64,000 nt of DNA from Salipaludibacillus sp. LMS25. GTDB lineage: Bacteria > Bacillota > Bacilli > Bacillales > Salisediminibacteriaceae. Below, piece after piece: positions 36,775 through 46,043 of the stretch (within the stretch, counting starts at the first letter, position 1; every line of letters begins with the position of its first letter). The notes beneath the pieces were generated by a model. It was given only the letters and a program-made list of their open reading frames with translations, searched no databases and had not been told where the DNA came from. The position numbers and the translations under genes were made by a program. The stretch covers positions 4,310,001 to 4,374,000 of the forward strand of contig NZ_CP093299.1 of NCBI RefSeq assembly GCF_024362805.1. The letters are read 5' to 3'.

Positions 36775-37423
36775 TGTATTTAACAATATTGTCACCTGCT
36801 TTCGCTTTTACTGTGGCTGGAACGCCAGCTGCTGTTATAAATGATGGCATAGAATGAATGACCGTGGAGCCTGCACCAATGACCGCCCATTCTCCAACAG
36901 TTTTCCCAGGAATGACAGTGGCATTTGCGCCTAGATGTGCTCCTTCCTTTACTTCCACATTTCCAGTTAACGTTGCATGGGGTGATAGATGGACATAATC
37001 ATTAATAATATTGTCATGCTCAATAATGGCCCCACTGTTAATGATGACATGGGCCCCCACTGTAGAATCTGCATTGATTACGGCATGCGGCATGACCACT
37101 GTACCGGGACCGACTGTTGCGTGAGGACTAATCTCTGCTGTTGGATGTACAAGTGTTATATACGCCTCTTTCGGTAATTTAAGCTGTCTAACTAACTTTT
37201 TACGCGCCACATTGTTTCCAACTCCAATAACCCATTTCACGTCTTTAAATTTCCGATGTAATGGAATAGAAAAAGATAACGGGGCATAAAAAACACCGTT
37301 ATCTATCGTCATCCCATCAAATTTATCGTCTAAGTAACCGATCACTCGCACGTTTTTATTCCGTTGGGCAATGTCAGTCAGTACTTTACTATGACCGCCG
37401 TATCCCACAATGATCAGATTCAT
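36767..37423 (-). CDS. epsM: Sugar N-acetyltransferase (EpsM/PglD type)
   Basis: The 218-residue protein has an N-terminal UDP-sugar binding Rossmann part (MNLIIVGYGGHSKVLTDIA) and a C-terminal left-handed beta-helix of hexapeptide repeats (VHPTAEISPHATVGPGTVVM onwards). His in IIEHDNII is the expected catalytic base. It acetylates UDP-4-amino-sugar to finish UDP-diacetylbacillosamine. It overlaps epsN and follows epsG. Confidence 0.93.
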   Translation of the reverse strand: MNLIIVGYGGHSKVLTDIAQRNKNVRVIGYLDDKFDGMTIDNGVFYAPLSFSIPLHRKFKDVKWVIGVGNNVARKKLVRQLKLPKEAYITLVHPTAEISPHATVGPGTVVMPHAVINADSTVGAHVIINSGAIIEHDNIINDYVHLSPHATLTGNVEVKEGAHLGANATVIPGKTVGEWAVIGAGSTVIHSMPSFITAAGVPATVKAKAGDNIVKYNV

Positions 37424-37435
37424 GATCTCAACTCC

Positions 37436-38527
37436 TTAGTCCTGGAATAAAGGAATGTACTGACTTCTATAATCGATATTTAACGTAATAATATACTCAT
37501 AAACGAAATAAGCAAGATACAACACAACGATGACGTAGTAAATAAATAGTTGATCCTTTTCACTGAATACTTTAACGACCCAAGAAAGTAAAATTAAATT
37601 AAACAGCTCAAAATAAATAGCAAAACGGGCAAAAATCCAGTTTTGCGTAGAAATAAGCATGAATACGGTGCACAATAACGATAAATTAACAATATAATCA
37701 CTTTTAGGAAAAAGCTCACGGAGACGGGCACGTCCAAAATAAGCAAGAACAAGCGGTGACGCTGCTACAGCTACCCTAACAATGTTTGCTCCTCCTTCCT
37801 CAAATTCTGAATATCCGCCGTATTGCGTATCTGAAATAGCAGAGAAAAATACTTCAGAAAAATACTGATAACCGATGGCTGCCCCGGTACCTACAAAGAT
37901 AAAAGCGAGAGAACTCCAAGACCATGCTTCTCTTCTTACTACAAAATACACTGGCAACAAAATAAGCGCACTCTGATGAAACGTAGAAGCTAATAAAACT
38001 AAAGCAGCATATTTAAAAAAGTTCCCTTCGAGAAGGAACTTTGTACCTGCAAATATAATAGCTGCGGCTAGATATTGTCTCATGCCGTTCATCGATACTA
38101 AAAACATACCTGATGCTATAAACACATATAAACTTAATTCAAATATCCGTGAGTATTTATATAACACACCAACGATTAACGTTAATGTGACGAAAGACAT
38201 AATAAAGATCAAAACTTGGCCTTCATCAGTAACGTTTTTTAAGAGCATCTGCAAGACAACAAAGCCCTGATCCTTCCCTTCCTTCACAATTTCCCATGTG
38301 AAGTCATTCGTCTCGAAAGCATGACGGTAAAAATACGTATCGCCAATATTACTTCTAAGCCCTGATACCGTTATAAGACAAGCTAATGCTAAAAAAGCTA
38401 ACACAATATTAGGTTGAACTGGAACTCTCCCAGATCTTTGTTCAAAATCAGGAATTGGCTTTGCGAAATACCTTGCAGAAAGTGATAATCCAAAAACGGC
38501 TGCTAAATTTAACCATAGTATTCCCAT
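37436..38527 (-). CDS. epsG: EpsG-family membrane polymerase
   Basis: A 363-residue protein of about ten membrane segments. It has SGLRSNIGDTYFYRHAF, SMNGMRQYLAAAI, and STFHQSALILLPVYF, motifs of the EpsG family, thought to act as the Wzy-type polymerase of Bacillus exopolysaccharide. It overlaps the upstream GT2 gene by one base. Confidence 0.9.
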   Translation of the reverse strand: MGILWLNLAAVFGLSLSARYFAKPIPDFEQRSGRVPVQPNIVLAFLALACLITVSGLRSNIGDTYFYRHAFETNDFTWEIVKEGKDQGFVVLQMLLKNVTDEGQVLIFIMSFVTLTLIVGVLYKYSRIFELSLYVFIASGMFLVSMNGMRQYLAAAIIFAGTKFLLEGNFFKYAALVLLASTFHQSALILLPVYFVVRREAWSWSSLAFIFVGTGAAIGYQYFSEVFFSAISDTQYGGYSEFEEGGANIVRVAVAASPLVLAYFGRARLRELFPKSDYIVNLSLLCTVFMLISTQNWIFARFAIYFELFNLILLSWVVKVFSEKDQLFIYYVIVVLYLAYFVYEYIITLNIDYRSQYIPLFQD

Positions 38528-39426
38528 TAATGAGATCCTTTCAATTCTTTTAAAAATTTAATCGCTATATATACATACAAACATGCCCCAAATGGCAGAG
38601 CTGCAACAGTAAGCCAAGGGGCTGGACTTTCTTTAATAAACGCTTTATTTTTACTCAGTAATGAGCTTGATACGTAATGAATAGCCTGACGAAATTTAAA
38701 CTTTGTATTAGCTAATGAGAGTGTCATGAGCTGATGTCTATAAAATGCAAAACCTTTTGGGTTCGTTTTATATTGTCGCAGCATGTTCATAGTAGAACCG
38801 TCAGGCCTATATTCAACAAGACAAACAACTTGATTCATTAATAATAATGGATATTGTTCATCTAGTTTGTAATATTTATAAGCAAGCCCTACGTATTTTT
38901 CTCCTTCAAAAAGTGGATATGGATAGTTTTTAGCCACCTCAGTACGGTAGATCAGCTTTTTATCCCCTGTTATACCATGCTTGTAATAAAGGTCGAACAA
39001 TGTGGATGACGTGATTCCTTTCGGCAGCTCACTGCCGAGGACGTCCCCTTCTTCATTAGCGTTTAGAGCCACAAAACCACTGACCTTACTTGAGCCATAA
39101 GCTTCCCAAAATGACAAAATTCTGTCCACAGCCTCTTCATGAAACATATCATCTGAATCAAGACAAACATTTAACTCCGTATCAATCGTCTCATAAGCCG
39201 TATTGTGAGCGCCATGCATTCCTTGATTCTCTTGTTTAACATAATGAATGGTCAGTTCCTGTTCGTCCATCCACTGTTTAACGAGGGCCACTGTATTATC
39301 AGTTGACCCATCATCAATAATTAACCATATAAAATGTTTATTTGTCTGCCTTTTCAAACTTTCATAGCATTGATGAAGACAGTAACCGCGATTATAAGTT
39401 GGCGTGAAGACCGTCAGTTTTATCAT
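38527..39426 (-). CDS. Family 2 glycosyltransferase
   Basis: A 299-residue GT2 protein, KLTVFTPTYNRGYCLHQCYESL, IIDDGSTDNTVALV and LNVCLDSDDMFHEEA (D-x-D). It belongs to the GT2 group common in teichoic and capsule clusters, distinct from the four EpsH-like paralogues. It overlaps epsF by 35 bases. It takes the place of epsE in the B. subtilis order, but EpsE's clutch function cannot be inferred. Confidence 0.88.
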   Translation of the reverse strand: MIKLTVFTPTYNRGYCLHQCYESLKRQTNKHFIWLIIDDGSTDNTVALVKQWMDEQELTIHYVKQENQGMHGAHNTAYETIDTELNVCLDSDDMFHEEAVDRILSFWEAYGSSKVSGFVALNANEEGDVLGSELPKGITSSTLFDLYYKHGITGDKKLIYRTEVAKNYPYPLFEGEKYVGLAYKYYKLDEQYPLLLMNQVVCLVEYRPDGSTMNMLRQYKTNPKGFAFYRHQLMTLSLANTKFKFRQAIHYVSSSLLSKNKAFIKESPAPWLTVAALPFGACLYVYIAIKFLKELKGSH

Positions 39427-40540
39427 GGTTTACCTCCTTCAATCGCTTAAGATAGAAAGATTGTAAAGCAGTTGACGTTTCTATAATATTAAAACCTTTC
39501 TCAATAACACATTCATGCTGAGATTGGCGTTTAGGACGATTCCTTTCCAACGCTACAAGGGATTTCACCCACTGCTCACTATCTCTTAAAGTTAAAAATT
39601 GGATTAATCCGGCCCCTATATCAATTTCATGTGTCACGTGATCTGACACGAGACAAGGAAGACCCGATGCTTGTGCTTCAACTAAAGAAACAGGTAAACC
39701 TTCATACAAGGATGGAAAAACGAAAGCGTCACACCCAGTTAACAAATCAGAAATATCAGCTCTCTTTCCTAAAAAGACGATATGTTCTTCAAGCTTTAGG
39801 CGTTTCACAAGAGACATGATATTTTCTCTTAACGGTCCCTCACCAACAAGAAGTAACCGAGCTTGTGGGATATGAGACACCACTTTTAAGAACATATGAA
39901 TTAAGAAAGTATGATTCTTCGGGTGACTAAAGCGGCCCACATGTCCAAGAACAAATTGGTCTTCTAACAGGCCGAATTCTTTTCTGACACTCATTCTTTT
40001 GTCAGGACAGTATTTAAAGCTTTCACTATCGATACTATTATTTATTCTTTTAAAGTTAACCGAACGGCCAAACAACCAGCTGCCGGCTGTTTGTGAACAT
40101 GCAAAACGATCTGTTGCGGCTCTCCTAATTTTCTGACCCGCGTACCATTTATAAGAACGAATAGCTAAATGGCCTTCACTTAAAGTGCTATGACTATGAG
40201 CAATTCTTATCGGTATATGGTGCCGCTTGGCTGAAGACAAAATATGTCCGCTCATTCTATCCATATGAGCATGCACGATTGCATAGTTTTTATTTCTCTC
40301 AAAAAAGTCATTAACAGCTTTTAAGTACTGAAAGTGCCCCACTTCTTTTAAGGCAGGTAAGCGGTGCACTCGTCCTCCTAAACTAACAATTTCCTCATCA
40401 AATTCTCCTTCATAAGACGTGAGAAAATCAAATTGTACCGCTGACCGATCAAGATGACGATATAAATTCATAATTAACGTTTCAGCGCCGCCCCGATTCA
40501 TATTCACGACTGCATGCAAAACTCTTACTGGACTGCCCAT
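39392..40540 (-). CDS. epsF: Family 4 glycosyltransferase EpsF
   Basis: A 382-residue GT-B enzyme beginning RVLHAVVNMNRGGAETLIMNLYRHLDR, very like EpsF. Also VHAHMDRMSGHIL, LGHVGRFSHPKNHTF and FPSLYEGLPVSLVEAQASG with the E-x7-E pair. It overlaps epsD by 16 bases. In B. subtilis EpsF extends the repeat unit; donor unproven. Confidence 0.92.
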   Translation of the reverse strand: MGSPVRVLHAVVNMNRGGAETLIMNLYRHLDRSAVQFDFLTSYEGEFDEEIVSLGGRVHRLPALKEVGHFQYLKAVNDFFERNKNYAIVHAHMDRMSGHILSSAKRHHIPIRIAHSHSTLSEGHLAIRSYKWYAGQKIRRAATDRFACSQTAGSWLFGRSVNFKRINNSIDSESFKYCPDKRMSVRKEFGLLEDQFVLGHVGRFSHPKNHTFLIHMFLKVVSHIPQARLLLVGEGPLRENIMSLVKRLKLEEHIVFLGKRADISDLLTGCDAFVFPSLYEGLPVSLVEAQASGLPCLVSDHVTHEIDIGAGLIQFLTLRDSEQWVKSLVALERNRPKRQSQHECVIEKGFNIIETSTALQSFYLKRLKEVNHDKTDGLHANL

Positions 40541-41676
40541 TGACTGACACCCTCTTCAACCATATATTTCTGGTAAATCTGTGTTAATTCACCTAATACG
40601 ATGTTTAAACTATAGGTAGATAAAATAGTATCTCTTCCCGTTTTCCCTAGTTTTTTGCGAAGCTTCTCATTTTTTGTTAGCAACATCACTTTATCTGCGA
40701 AAAGTTCCGGATCATGCTCTTCAATAACCCACCCATTTTCACCAGATGTTATAAGTTCAGAATGACCCCGATTTTTTGTGGCAATGACAGGAAGTCCACA
40801 CGCCATAGCTTCCATAATATTAACAGGCAGCCCTTCTCGCAAACTGGACCCTACTGCCATATCACAAGCAGGAAGTATATCTTTAATGTCATCTCTTAAT
40901 CCCATAAATGATATATGCTGTTCTACTCCTAAACGAGCGGCGAGTTCTTCACAAGGCGTCATATCTCCTGGTCCAGCCAGAAGTAATTTCACTTGGGAGG
41001 TTCGTTTAGACAGACGAGCCATCATTCGAATCAGTAACTGCTGGTTTTTATTCCGATTAAATTCCGCTGCATAAACAAGCAAAAGATCATCGTGGTTAAA
41101 ACCTAATGCCTCTTTTTGCTTTTTCTTCGCTAACTCTTCAAGAGGTTTAAACATATCAGTGTCAACACCGACCCCATGAACATGCGTTATCTCTTTACTA
41201 GAAAACCGATGATTCGTTGCTCTTTCATAATCTTCACTGTTTATCGTAATTAACGTATCTGTTAATAGGCTTAATACTCTCTCTATTGGATAGTAGAGTA
41301 ACCAATTTTTTAAAGGGGCTCCTTTGAAAAAATGGAAGCCGTGGGCTGTGTAAATCGCTTTTAGATCTACTTTCGCCCTTTTCCCCGCAAGGCGTGCTAA
41401 GACCCCGCCCATTGGTGTATGGCTATGAATAATCGTATACTCTTCCTTACGAATGATGTCTTTAAGTTGTTTATAAGCTTGCACATTTTCTTTTTTCAAA
41501 GGTGATCGGTGGATTGGAATATCGAATTTTTTGTCTGTATAAGCTAACAACTGCTGACCTGCTGCAGCGACATGAACTTCCCATCCTTGTTCCTTTAGCC
41601 ATTTCATTAACGGGAGGTGAAATGCTTGAAAATGATAGTCTACTGTGGCACATAATAAAATTTTATTAGACCGCAT
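40525..41676 (-). CDS. epsD: Family 4 glycosyltransferase EpsD
   Basis: A 383-residue GT-B enzyme starting SNKILLCATVDYHFQAFHLP, then HSHTPMGGVLARL, YTAHGFHFFKGAPLKNW and SSLREGLPVNIMEAMACGLP. This matches EpsD, the second-sugar transferase. I use ATG 41676 with AAGGAGG 6 bases before it; upstream in-frame codons overlap the ribosome site. It lies 134 bases after epsC. Confidence 0.93.
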   Translation of the reverse strand: MRSNKILLCATVDYHFQAFHLPLMKWLKEQGWEVHVAAAGQQLLAYTDKKFDIPIHRSPLKKENVQAYKQLKDIIRKEEYTIIHSHTPMGGVLARLAGKRAKVDLKAIYTAHGFHFFKGAPLKNWLLYYPIERVLSLLTDTLITINSEDYERATNHRFSSKEITHVHGVGVDTDMFKPLEELAKKKQKEALGFNHDDLLLVYAAEFNRNKNQQLLIRMMARLSKRTSQVKLLLAGPGDMTPCEELAARLGVEQHISFMGLRDDIKDILPACDMAVGSSLREGLPVNIMEAMACGLPVIATKNRGHSELITSGENGWVIEEHDPELFADKVMLLTKNEKLRKKLGKTGRDTILSTYSLNIVLGELTQIYQKYMVEEGVSQWAVQ

Positions 41677-41810
41677 AAGGAGCCTCCTTCTAAATGACAT
41701 TTTAAACGACATTATTTTCTATGAGACACTAGGAGAAAACCACCTTCACTAAAAGTGAGGAGGCATCCCCTAAACAACCATCTCAATGCTCCTCTAAATA
41801 GCATGGCATA

Positions 41811-43661
41811 CTACTTAACTGACACGTGTAAGTTTTCGTGTGATGAAAGCGGCCGCTCACCTGCGTGTTTAGGGCCATTCGTTAATTCTAGTACTTTGGA
41901 CCGCAGTGTTTTCTTATCCATCAAAGCATAACTAGATAATAATTTTTCAACTTTGTGAATATCTGTTACATTACATTTTCCTAAGTATATTTTCGGGAAG
42001 ATTTGTTCATCGTGAATTTCATCTTTATTCAATAGCTCTTCATATAATTTTTCACCTGGTCTAATGCCAGTAAATTCAATGCCTATTTCTTCTTGACTGT
42101 GCCCACTTAACGTGATTAAATTTTTCGCTAAATCTACTATTTTAACGGGTTCACCCATATCTAAAACAAACGTCTCTCCACCTTTAGCAAGACAACTAGC
42201 TTGAATAACTAACCTTGACGCTTCTGGTATTGTCATAAAATAGCGAACCATATCAGGGTGTGTGACTGTGACGGGACCACCTTTTTCAATCTGTTTTTTA
42301 AATAATGGAATAACACTGCCGTTACTTCCTAATACGTTCCCAAAACGGACAACGGTAAAAATGGTTTCACTTGTTTGATTTAGATGATGAATAATCATCT
42401 CAGCTAAACGTTTAGACGCACCCATCACGCTCGTAGGATTGACCGCTTTATCCGTTGAAACCATCACGAATGTTTTAACCTTTGCGTTATGAGCTGCAGT
42501 TGCAACATTTAATGATCCAATCGTATTATTTTTTATCGCTTCTTCCGGATTTCGTTCCATTAGAGGAACGTGCTTATGTGCGGCAGCATGATACACCACT
42601 TCTGGCGCATGGTGATCAAACACGGACAATAGTTTCTTTTCATCTTGTATGTCTGCAATCTCTGTCACAATAGTTGTCATAGAATGACTCATTATTTCTT
42701 TCAATTCCATTTCAATATTGTAAATACTGTTTTCTCCATGACCAAGCAGAACTAATTTTTTTGGGGCATGATTAATAATTTGCCGACATAATTCTGAACC
42801 GATTGAACCACCAGCCCCCGTGACAAGCACGTTTTTACCTGTTATGGTATCCCCGATTAAATCATTATCCAACTCCACAGTTTCTCGTCCTAATAAATCT
42901 TCTACTGACACATCTTTAAACTGCTTAACGGAGACCTTGCCTGTCACTAAATCCTCAATCATTGGTAAAATTTGCGTTTTAACTTTTACCGTTGAGCACA
43001 ATTGGTAAATCTGCTGAAGCTTATGACGTTTAAGTGACGGAATAGCAATGATGATATTTTCTATTTTCATATTTTCTACGATGTTAGGTATATCTGCTGT
43101 TGAACCTGCTACAGGCAATGCATAAATATCCAGTTTTTGTTTGTTGGCATCATCATCAATAAAGGCTACAGGGCGCAAATCGCCACTTGGATTTTGTAAA
43201 AGCTGACGAGCAACCATCGTACCTGCAGACCCAGCTCCCACTATCAACGTTCGTTTTTTATTATGATCTTTACGAGTGCGATCTTGCTTCCTCATGCGCC
43301 ACCAAAATCTTGCGCCACCAATTAAAACGACCATCAGTAGCCACGTGATAAATAAAATTCTATATTGGATATGGTCAAAAATGAGAAATTGAATAAAGGC
43401 ATTAAATACGATGGAAAAAGTAAGTGTCTTTAAGATCACGTTTAATTCACCGACACTTGCATATTCCCATGCTTTTTTATTCATTTTGTATAAATATGAG
43501 AACATGTGATAACTTAAGAGGATTATTGTACAAGAGAGCCAAAAATTAACATTAAAATAAATCTGTGGCTCATTAATAATGATGAAACTTGAAAAGAATG
43601 CTATAAGAATAAATAATGTATCCATTGCAATAAACAAGCTTGTTCTTTTGTGTATACTCAT
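41811..43661 (-). CDS. epsC: UDP-sugar 4,6-dehydratase EpsC
   Basis: A 616-residue membrane protein of the PglF/WbpM/CapD family. Four N-terminal membrane helices (residues 8-120) precede two Rossmann domains: VGAGSAGTMVARQLL, then the catalytic VTGAGGSIGSELCRQI. The active site reads STDKAVNPTSVMGASKR, with Met replacing the usual Tyr as in the UDP-GlcNAc dehydratase subfamily. It should make UDP-4-keto-6-deoxy-GlcNAc, the substrate of EpsN. The EAR-type RNA and a terminator lie just upstream, so its transcription likely depends on antitermination. Confidence 0.95.
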   Translation of the reverse strand: MSIHKRTSLFIAMDTLFILIAFFSSFIIINEPQIYFNVNFWLSCTIILLSYHMFSYLYKMNKKAWEYASVGELNVILKTLTFSIVFNAFIQFLIFDHIQYRILFITWLLMVVLIGGARFWWRMRKQDRTRKDHNKKRTLIVGAGSAGTMVARQLLQNPSGDLRPVAFIDDDANKQKLDIYALPVAGSTADIPNIVENMKIENIIIAIPSLKRHKLQQIYQLCSTVKVKTQILPMIEDLVTGKVSVKQFKDVSVEDLLGRETVELDNDLIGDTITGKNVLVTGAGGSIGSELCRQIINHAPKKLVLLGHGENSIYNIEMELKEIMSHSMTTIVTEIADIQDEKKLLSVFDHHAPEVVYHAAAHKHVPLMERNPEEAIKNNTIGSLNVATAAHNAKVKTFVMVSTDKAVNPTSVMGASKRLAEMIIHHLNQTSETIFTVVRFGNVLGSNGSVIPLFKKQIEKGGPVTVTHPDMVRYFMTIPEASRLVIQASCLAKGGETFVLDMGEPVKIVDLAKNLITLSGHSQEEIGIEFTGIRPGEKLYEELLNKDEIHDEQIFPKIYLGKCNVTDIHKVEKLLSSYALMDKKTLRSKVLELTNGPKHAGERPLSSHENLHVSVK

Positions 43662-43756
43662 TAATGATCCCCCTCTCAGTTCTCAATAAAGCACATTTAT
43701 TTTTCTTCTAAGTAAAAAATATATAATAGCTAATTATGTATGTTTGTAATAGATAA

Positions 43757-43790
43757 ACAAAAAGAAGACGTAAAAATCGCCTTCTTTTTG
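43757..43790 (-). terminator. Terminator-like hairpin between EAR element and epsC
   Basis: AAAAAGAAGGCG pairs with CGTCTTCTTTTT around ATTTTTA (one mismatch), ending in five T in the leftward direction. It begins about 10 bases after the structured EAR-like segment and about 95 bases before epsC. It would end transcription of epsAB unless overridden. Confidence 0.75.
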
Positions 43791-43794
43791 AGGT

Positions 43795-43916
43795 GAAATG
43801 GGCATCTAACCCATCCTCACTCCATACCAGTGACGATAAACGTCTAAGGTTTACTATACAAAACCCACAGCATGGTCGAGTACCTCTGTTGATAAAGGAA
43901 GAGAGGTATTTCCTAG
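43795..43916 (-). ncRNA. EAR (eps-associated RNA) element
   Basis: The epsB-epsC gap holds a compact set of stems on the leftward strand: TACCTCT/AGAGGTA (43881-43887 with 43902-43908), GGTTT/AAACC, GACG/CGTC, CACT/AGTG, and ATGGG/CCCAT (43798-43802 with 43810-43814). In B. subtilis the EAR processive antitermination RNA lies at exactly this place, between epsB and epsC. Position and fold support the call; I have not aligned it to the family model. A terminator-like hairpin follows directly. Confidence 0.72.
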
Positions 43917-43934
43917 ATTCTTAATAACGAACAA
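43917..43934 (-). repeat. 18-bp sequence shared with the epsA promoter
   Basis: TTGTTCGTTATTAAGAAT (leftward strand) occurs here, 15 bases after the epsB stop and just before the EAR element. It occurs again without a mismatch at 45441-45458, where it fills the spacer of the epsA promoter. It holds GTTCGTT, near the SinR consensus GTTCTYT. Confidence 0.8.
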
Positions 43935-43948
43935 TTTAACCAAAAAAA

Positions 43949-44668
43949 TTAGCTTCGTCTAAATAACTTTAACAACGAATAGCTACTGTCACTCTTAAAT
44001 AAGTTTAGTAATGAATAATTCTTATCATTGAATATAAGTCCAATAAGATTGACATTATAACTTTCTAATAGCTTTTTAGCTTCATTAATAAGTGAAACAT
44101 CTGTCTTACTTTTCCTCGTAACAAGAACGGTCGCATCACATTTATTAGTGAGGACTCGTGCTACCTGACTTAACAGAACCGCTTGTGTATCTACTAGAAC
44201 GTAGTCATACTTCTTTTTAGCTTCATTAAAAATATGATCCATGTCTGCCGATTGCACCAAGTCAACTAACTGCTTCGACAAAGGGCCGGCTGCAAGCACA
44301 TCCAGCCCTTTGTATTCGGTAACATTAATGACATCTCTTAGCTTTTTTTGTCCAATAAGGACATTACTCAGCCCTATTTCTAGAGGAACATCAAACTGTT
44401 TACTAATTTCAGGTTTTGCAAAATTGGCGTCTATTAACAACACTTTTTTACCTTCTTGAGCTAACGTTAACGCTAAGTGACTTATAATCGTCGTTTTGCC
44501 CTCTTTTTCTTGAGGTGACGTTATCGCAATAGATTGGTAATTCCCTTTAAACGAAGCAAACTCAATATTAGATTTGATTCGGTGAAATTCTTCATTTAAC
44601 ACAGAACCTGTTTTGTTAAAAAATAAAGAGTAATGCTTTTTATTCTTTAAACTAAACAATCGTTTCAC
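43949..44668 (-). CDS. epsB: BY-kinase-like protein EpsB with altered ATP motifs
   Basis: EpsB is the cytoplasmic tyrosine kinase partner of EpsA. The 239-residue protein keeps the Walker A lysine (EKEGKTT, Lys58) but has Lys where the first motif glycine usually is. In Walker A' it reads IDANFAKP, with Asn82 in place of the second Asp. Walker B reads VLVDTQAV instead of VDTPPV. Only two tyrosines occur in the C-terminal tail. Kinase activity may be weakened, though the fold is clear. It overlaps epsA by 17 bases. Confidence 0.88.
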   Translation of the reverse strand: MKRLFSLKNKKHYSLFFNKTGSVLNEEFHRIKSNIEFASFKGNYQSIAITSPQEKEGKTTIISHLALTLAQEGKKVLLIDANFAKPEISKQFDVPLEIGLSNVLIGQKKLRDVINVTEYKGLDVLAAGPLSKQLVDLVQSADMDHIFNEAKKKYDYVLVDTQAVLLSQVARVLTNKCDATVLVTRKSKTDVSLINEAKKLLESYNVNLIGLIFNDKNYSLLNLFKSDSSYSLLKLFRRS

Positions 44669-45359
44669 CTCTTAAGTCTGTATTACTGCTGTCCGCCGTA
44701 TTTTGTCTTCTCGTTGTATACGACATTTTCGAGACGCTACCGATGACAGGGAGTTCAGTAGTGCTCTCAAGTTCTCTTTCTGATCTTAACTTATTGTCGA
44801 CGCCATTTAGCAGCAGCGCTAAACCAACGCCAATAATTGCCCCCAATAATAAGCTAAAATAGACTAGATTGTAACCTGGTGTATAAACAGGTGTTTGACT
44901 TTCAGTAATAGTCGCTTCTGAAAGAATGCCTACATCTGAGTATCCTAGTCTTTCATCTACGACATCAGGGAAAACAGAGGCTAATGTGTTTGCAATGGCA
45001 ACAGCATTTTCAGGAGAGCTATCTTCAACACTTATTTGAATAATTTGTGAGCCTTCAATATCTTGAGCAGTAATTTGTTGAGCGAGCTGACTAGCTGATT
45101 TTCCTAATTCTAACTCGTTCGATACTTCTTCAAGTACAACTCTTTCTTTAGCAAAGACTTTCATGGTGTTCATGTTGACACGTTCCTCTGATACGAAGAT
45201 TGAAGATGACGCTTCATAAATTGGTATCGTAGGATTTGATAGCGTGTAAAACAGGCCTGCCCCTCCCGTAATCAAAGTCATTAGCACAATTAACCAGACT
45301 CGCCTCTTTAGAGCAATGATAATGTTCTTAATTTGCAGATCGTTCGTTTTGATGGACAT
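44652..45359 (-). CDS. epsA: EpsA, Wzz-type chain-length and kinase-activating membrane protein
   Basis: The 235-residue protein has two membrane helices (about 20-40 and 172-192) flanking an extracytoplasmic Wzz domain, with a PVYTPGYNLVYFSLLLGA segment before the second helix. It regulates polymer length and activates EpsB. I use ATG 45359, with AGGGGA 6 bases before it; the frame runs open to 45458 but that stretch is the promoter. It is the first gene of the operon. Confidence 0.92.
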   Translation of the reverse strand: MSIKTNDLQIKNIIIALKRRVWLIVLMTLITGGAGLFYTLSNPTIPIYEASSSIFVSEERVNMNTMKVFAKERVVLEEVSNELELGKSASQLAQQITAQDIEGSQIIQISVEDSSPENAVAIANTLASVFPDVVDERLGYSDVGILSEATITESQTPVYTPGYNLVYFSLLLGAIIGVGLALLLNGVDNKLRSERELESTTELPVIGSVSKMSYTTRRQNTADSSNTDLRGETIV

Positions 45360-45434
45360 ACTTATCCCCTGCCTCTCTAAGTGTGGTTGTGCTTCTTTAA
45401 GAACAAAAACATTTAAATCTTGCCTGTTTCCCTT

Positions 45435-45463
45435 ATGATAATTCTTAATAACGAACAAGTCAA
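45435..45463 (-). promoter_or_regulatory. Sigma-A promoter of the eps operon
   Basis: On the leftward strand TTGACT and TATCAT are 17 bases apart, giving a start near 45428 and a leader of about 70 bases to epsA. The spacer is the 18-bp repeated sequence containing GTTCGTT, a near match to a SinR half-site. Confidence 0.8.
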
Positions 45464-45489
45464 TAGAAAATGTGAAAAAGTTTGGATAA

Positions 45490-45536
45490 TTCTATTTTAT
45501 GTACAATGTCCTATTTAATGTTTTTATAAAATAGAA
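45490..45536. promoter_or_regulatory. Inverted repeat upstream of epsA promoter, candidate SinR operator
   Basis: TTCTATTTTAT (45490-45500) and ATAAAATAGAA (45526-45536) form a perfect 11-bp inverted repeat with 25 bases between, 27-73 bases upstream of the -35 box. The outer bases contain GTTCTAT, one base from the SinR half-site GTTCTYT. Confidence 0.45.
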
Positions 45537-45749
45537 CCTTTTCATCACTTTAAATCATTGAAATGTTTGTGCTTTTGCTTTTCTTGTTCGCGTTTTCATT
45601 CTGTGAAATATATTTATAGATTAAGGCATGTTTTTGTATACTATCTCTTTTTAATTGCATCCTTATGAGAATAAAGTGGCAAATAGATCAATGTAATATT
45701 GTCTGTCATAACTTTTTCAGAAAAACATATGCCCGGTTATTTTTTTATG

Positions 45750-45765
45750 ATAGAATATTTTCTAT
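45750..45765. promoter_or_regulatory. Palindrome ATAGAA-TATT-TTCTAT in the epsA/symporter gap
   Basis: A perfect 6-bp-arm palindrome using the same TTCTAT element as the inverted repeat near epsA. It lies in the divergent gap (45460-46043), which otherwise shows no gene. It could serve the symporter or the eps operon. Confidence 0.3.
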
Positions 45766-46043
45766 ATTCAGTAACTAAATGCTCTACAAATGGCTCTGTT
45801 CTGATAAGGGAGACTTACTTTCTGAGCTATCACATTTTGCTCAGTAGCTTGTGACATCATAAATGAATCGCTTCACTTTTTTATTAACGTCTCGTCATTT
45901 TGAAAAACATAGCTCTCTTTCAAAATAGTTAGTTAAGATGACACACGAGGTATTAACGAATACACCTTAACTTTCTCGTGACTTTTTACCATTTATGTAG
46001 CAAGGTTCCCGTAAAAAAACTAATGATAAAAGGAGAGGTGACA

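Noticed and set aside
40778..41074. Rightward ORF opposite epsD
   Set aside because: Shadow ORF in a well-supported glycosyltransferase gene.
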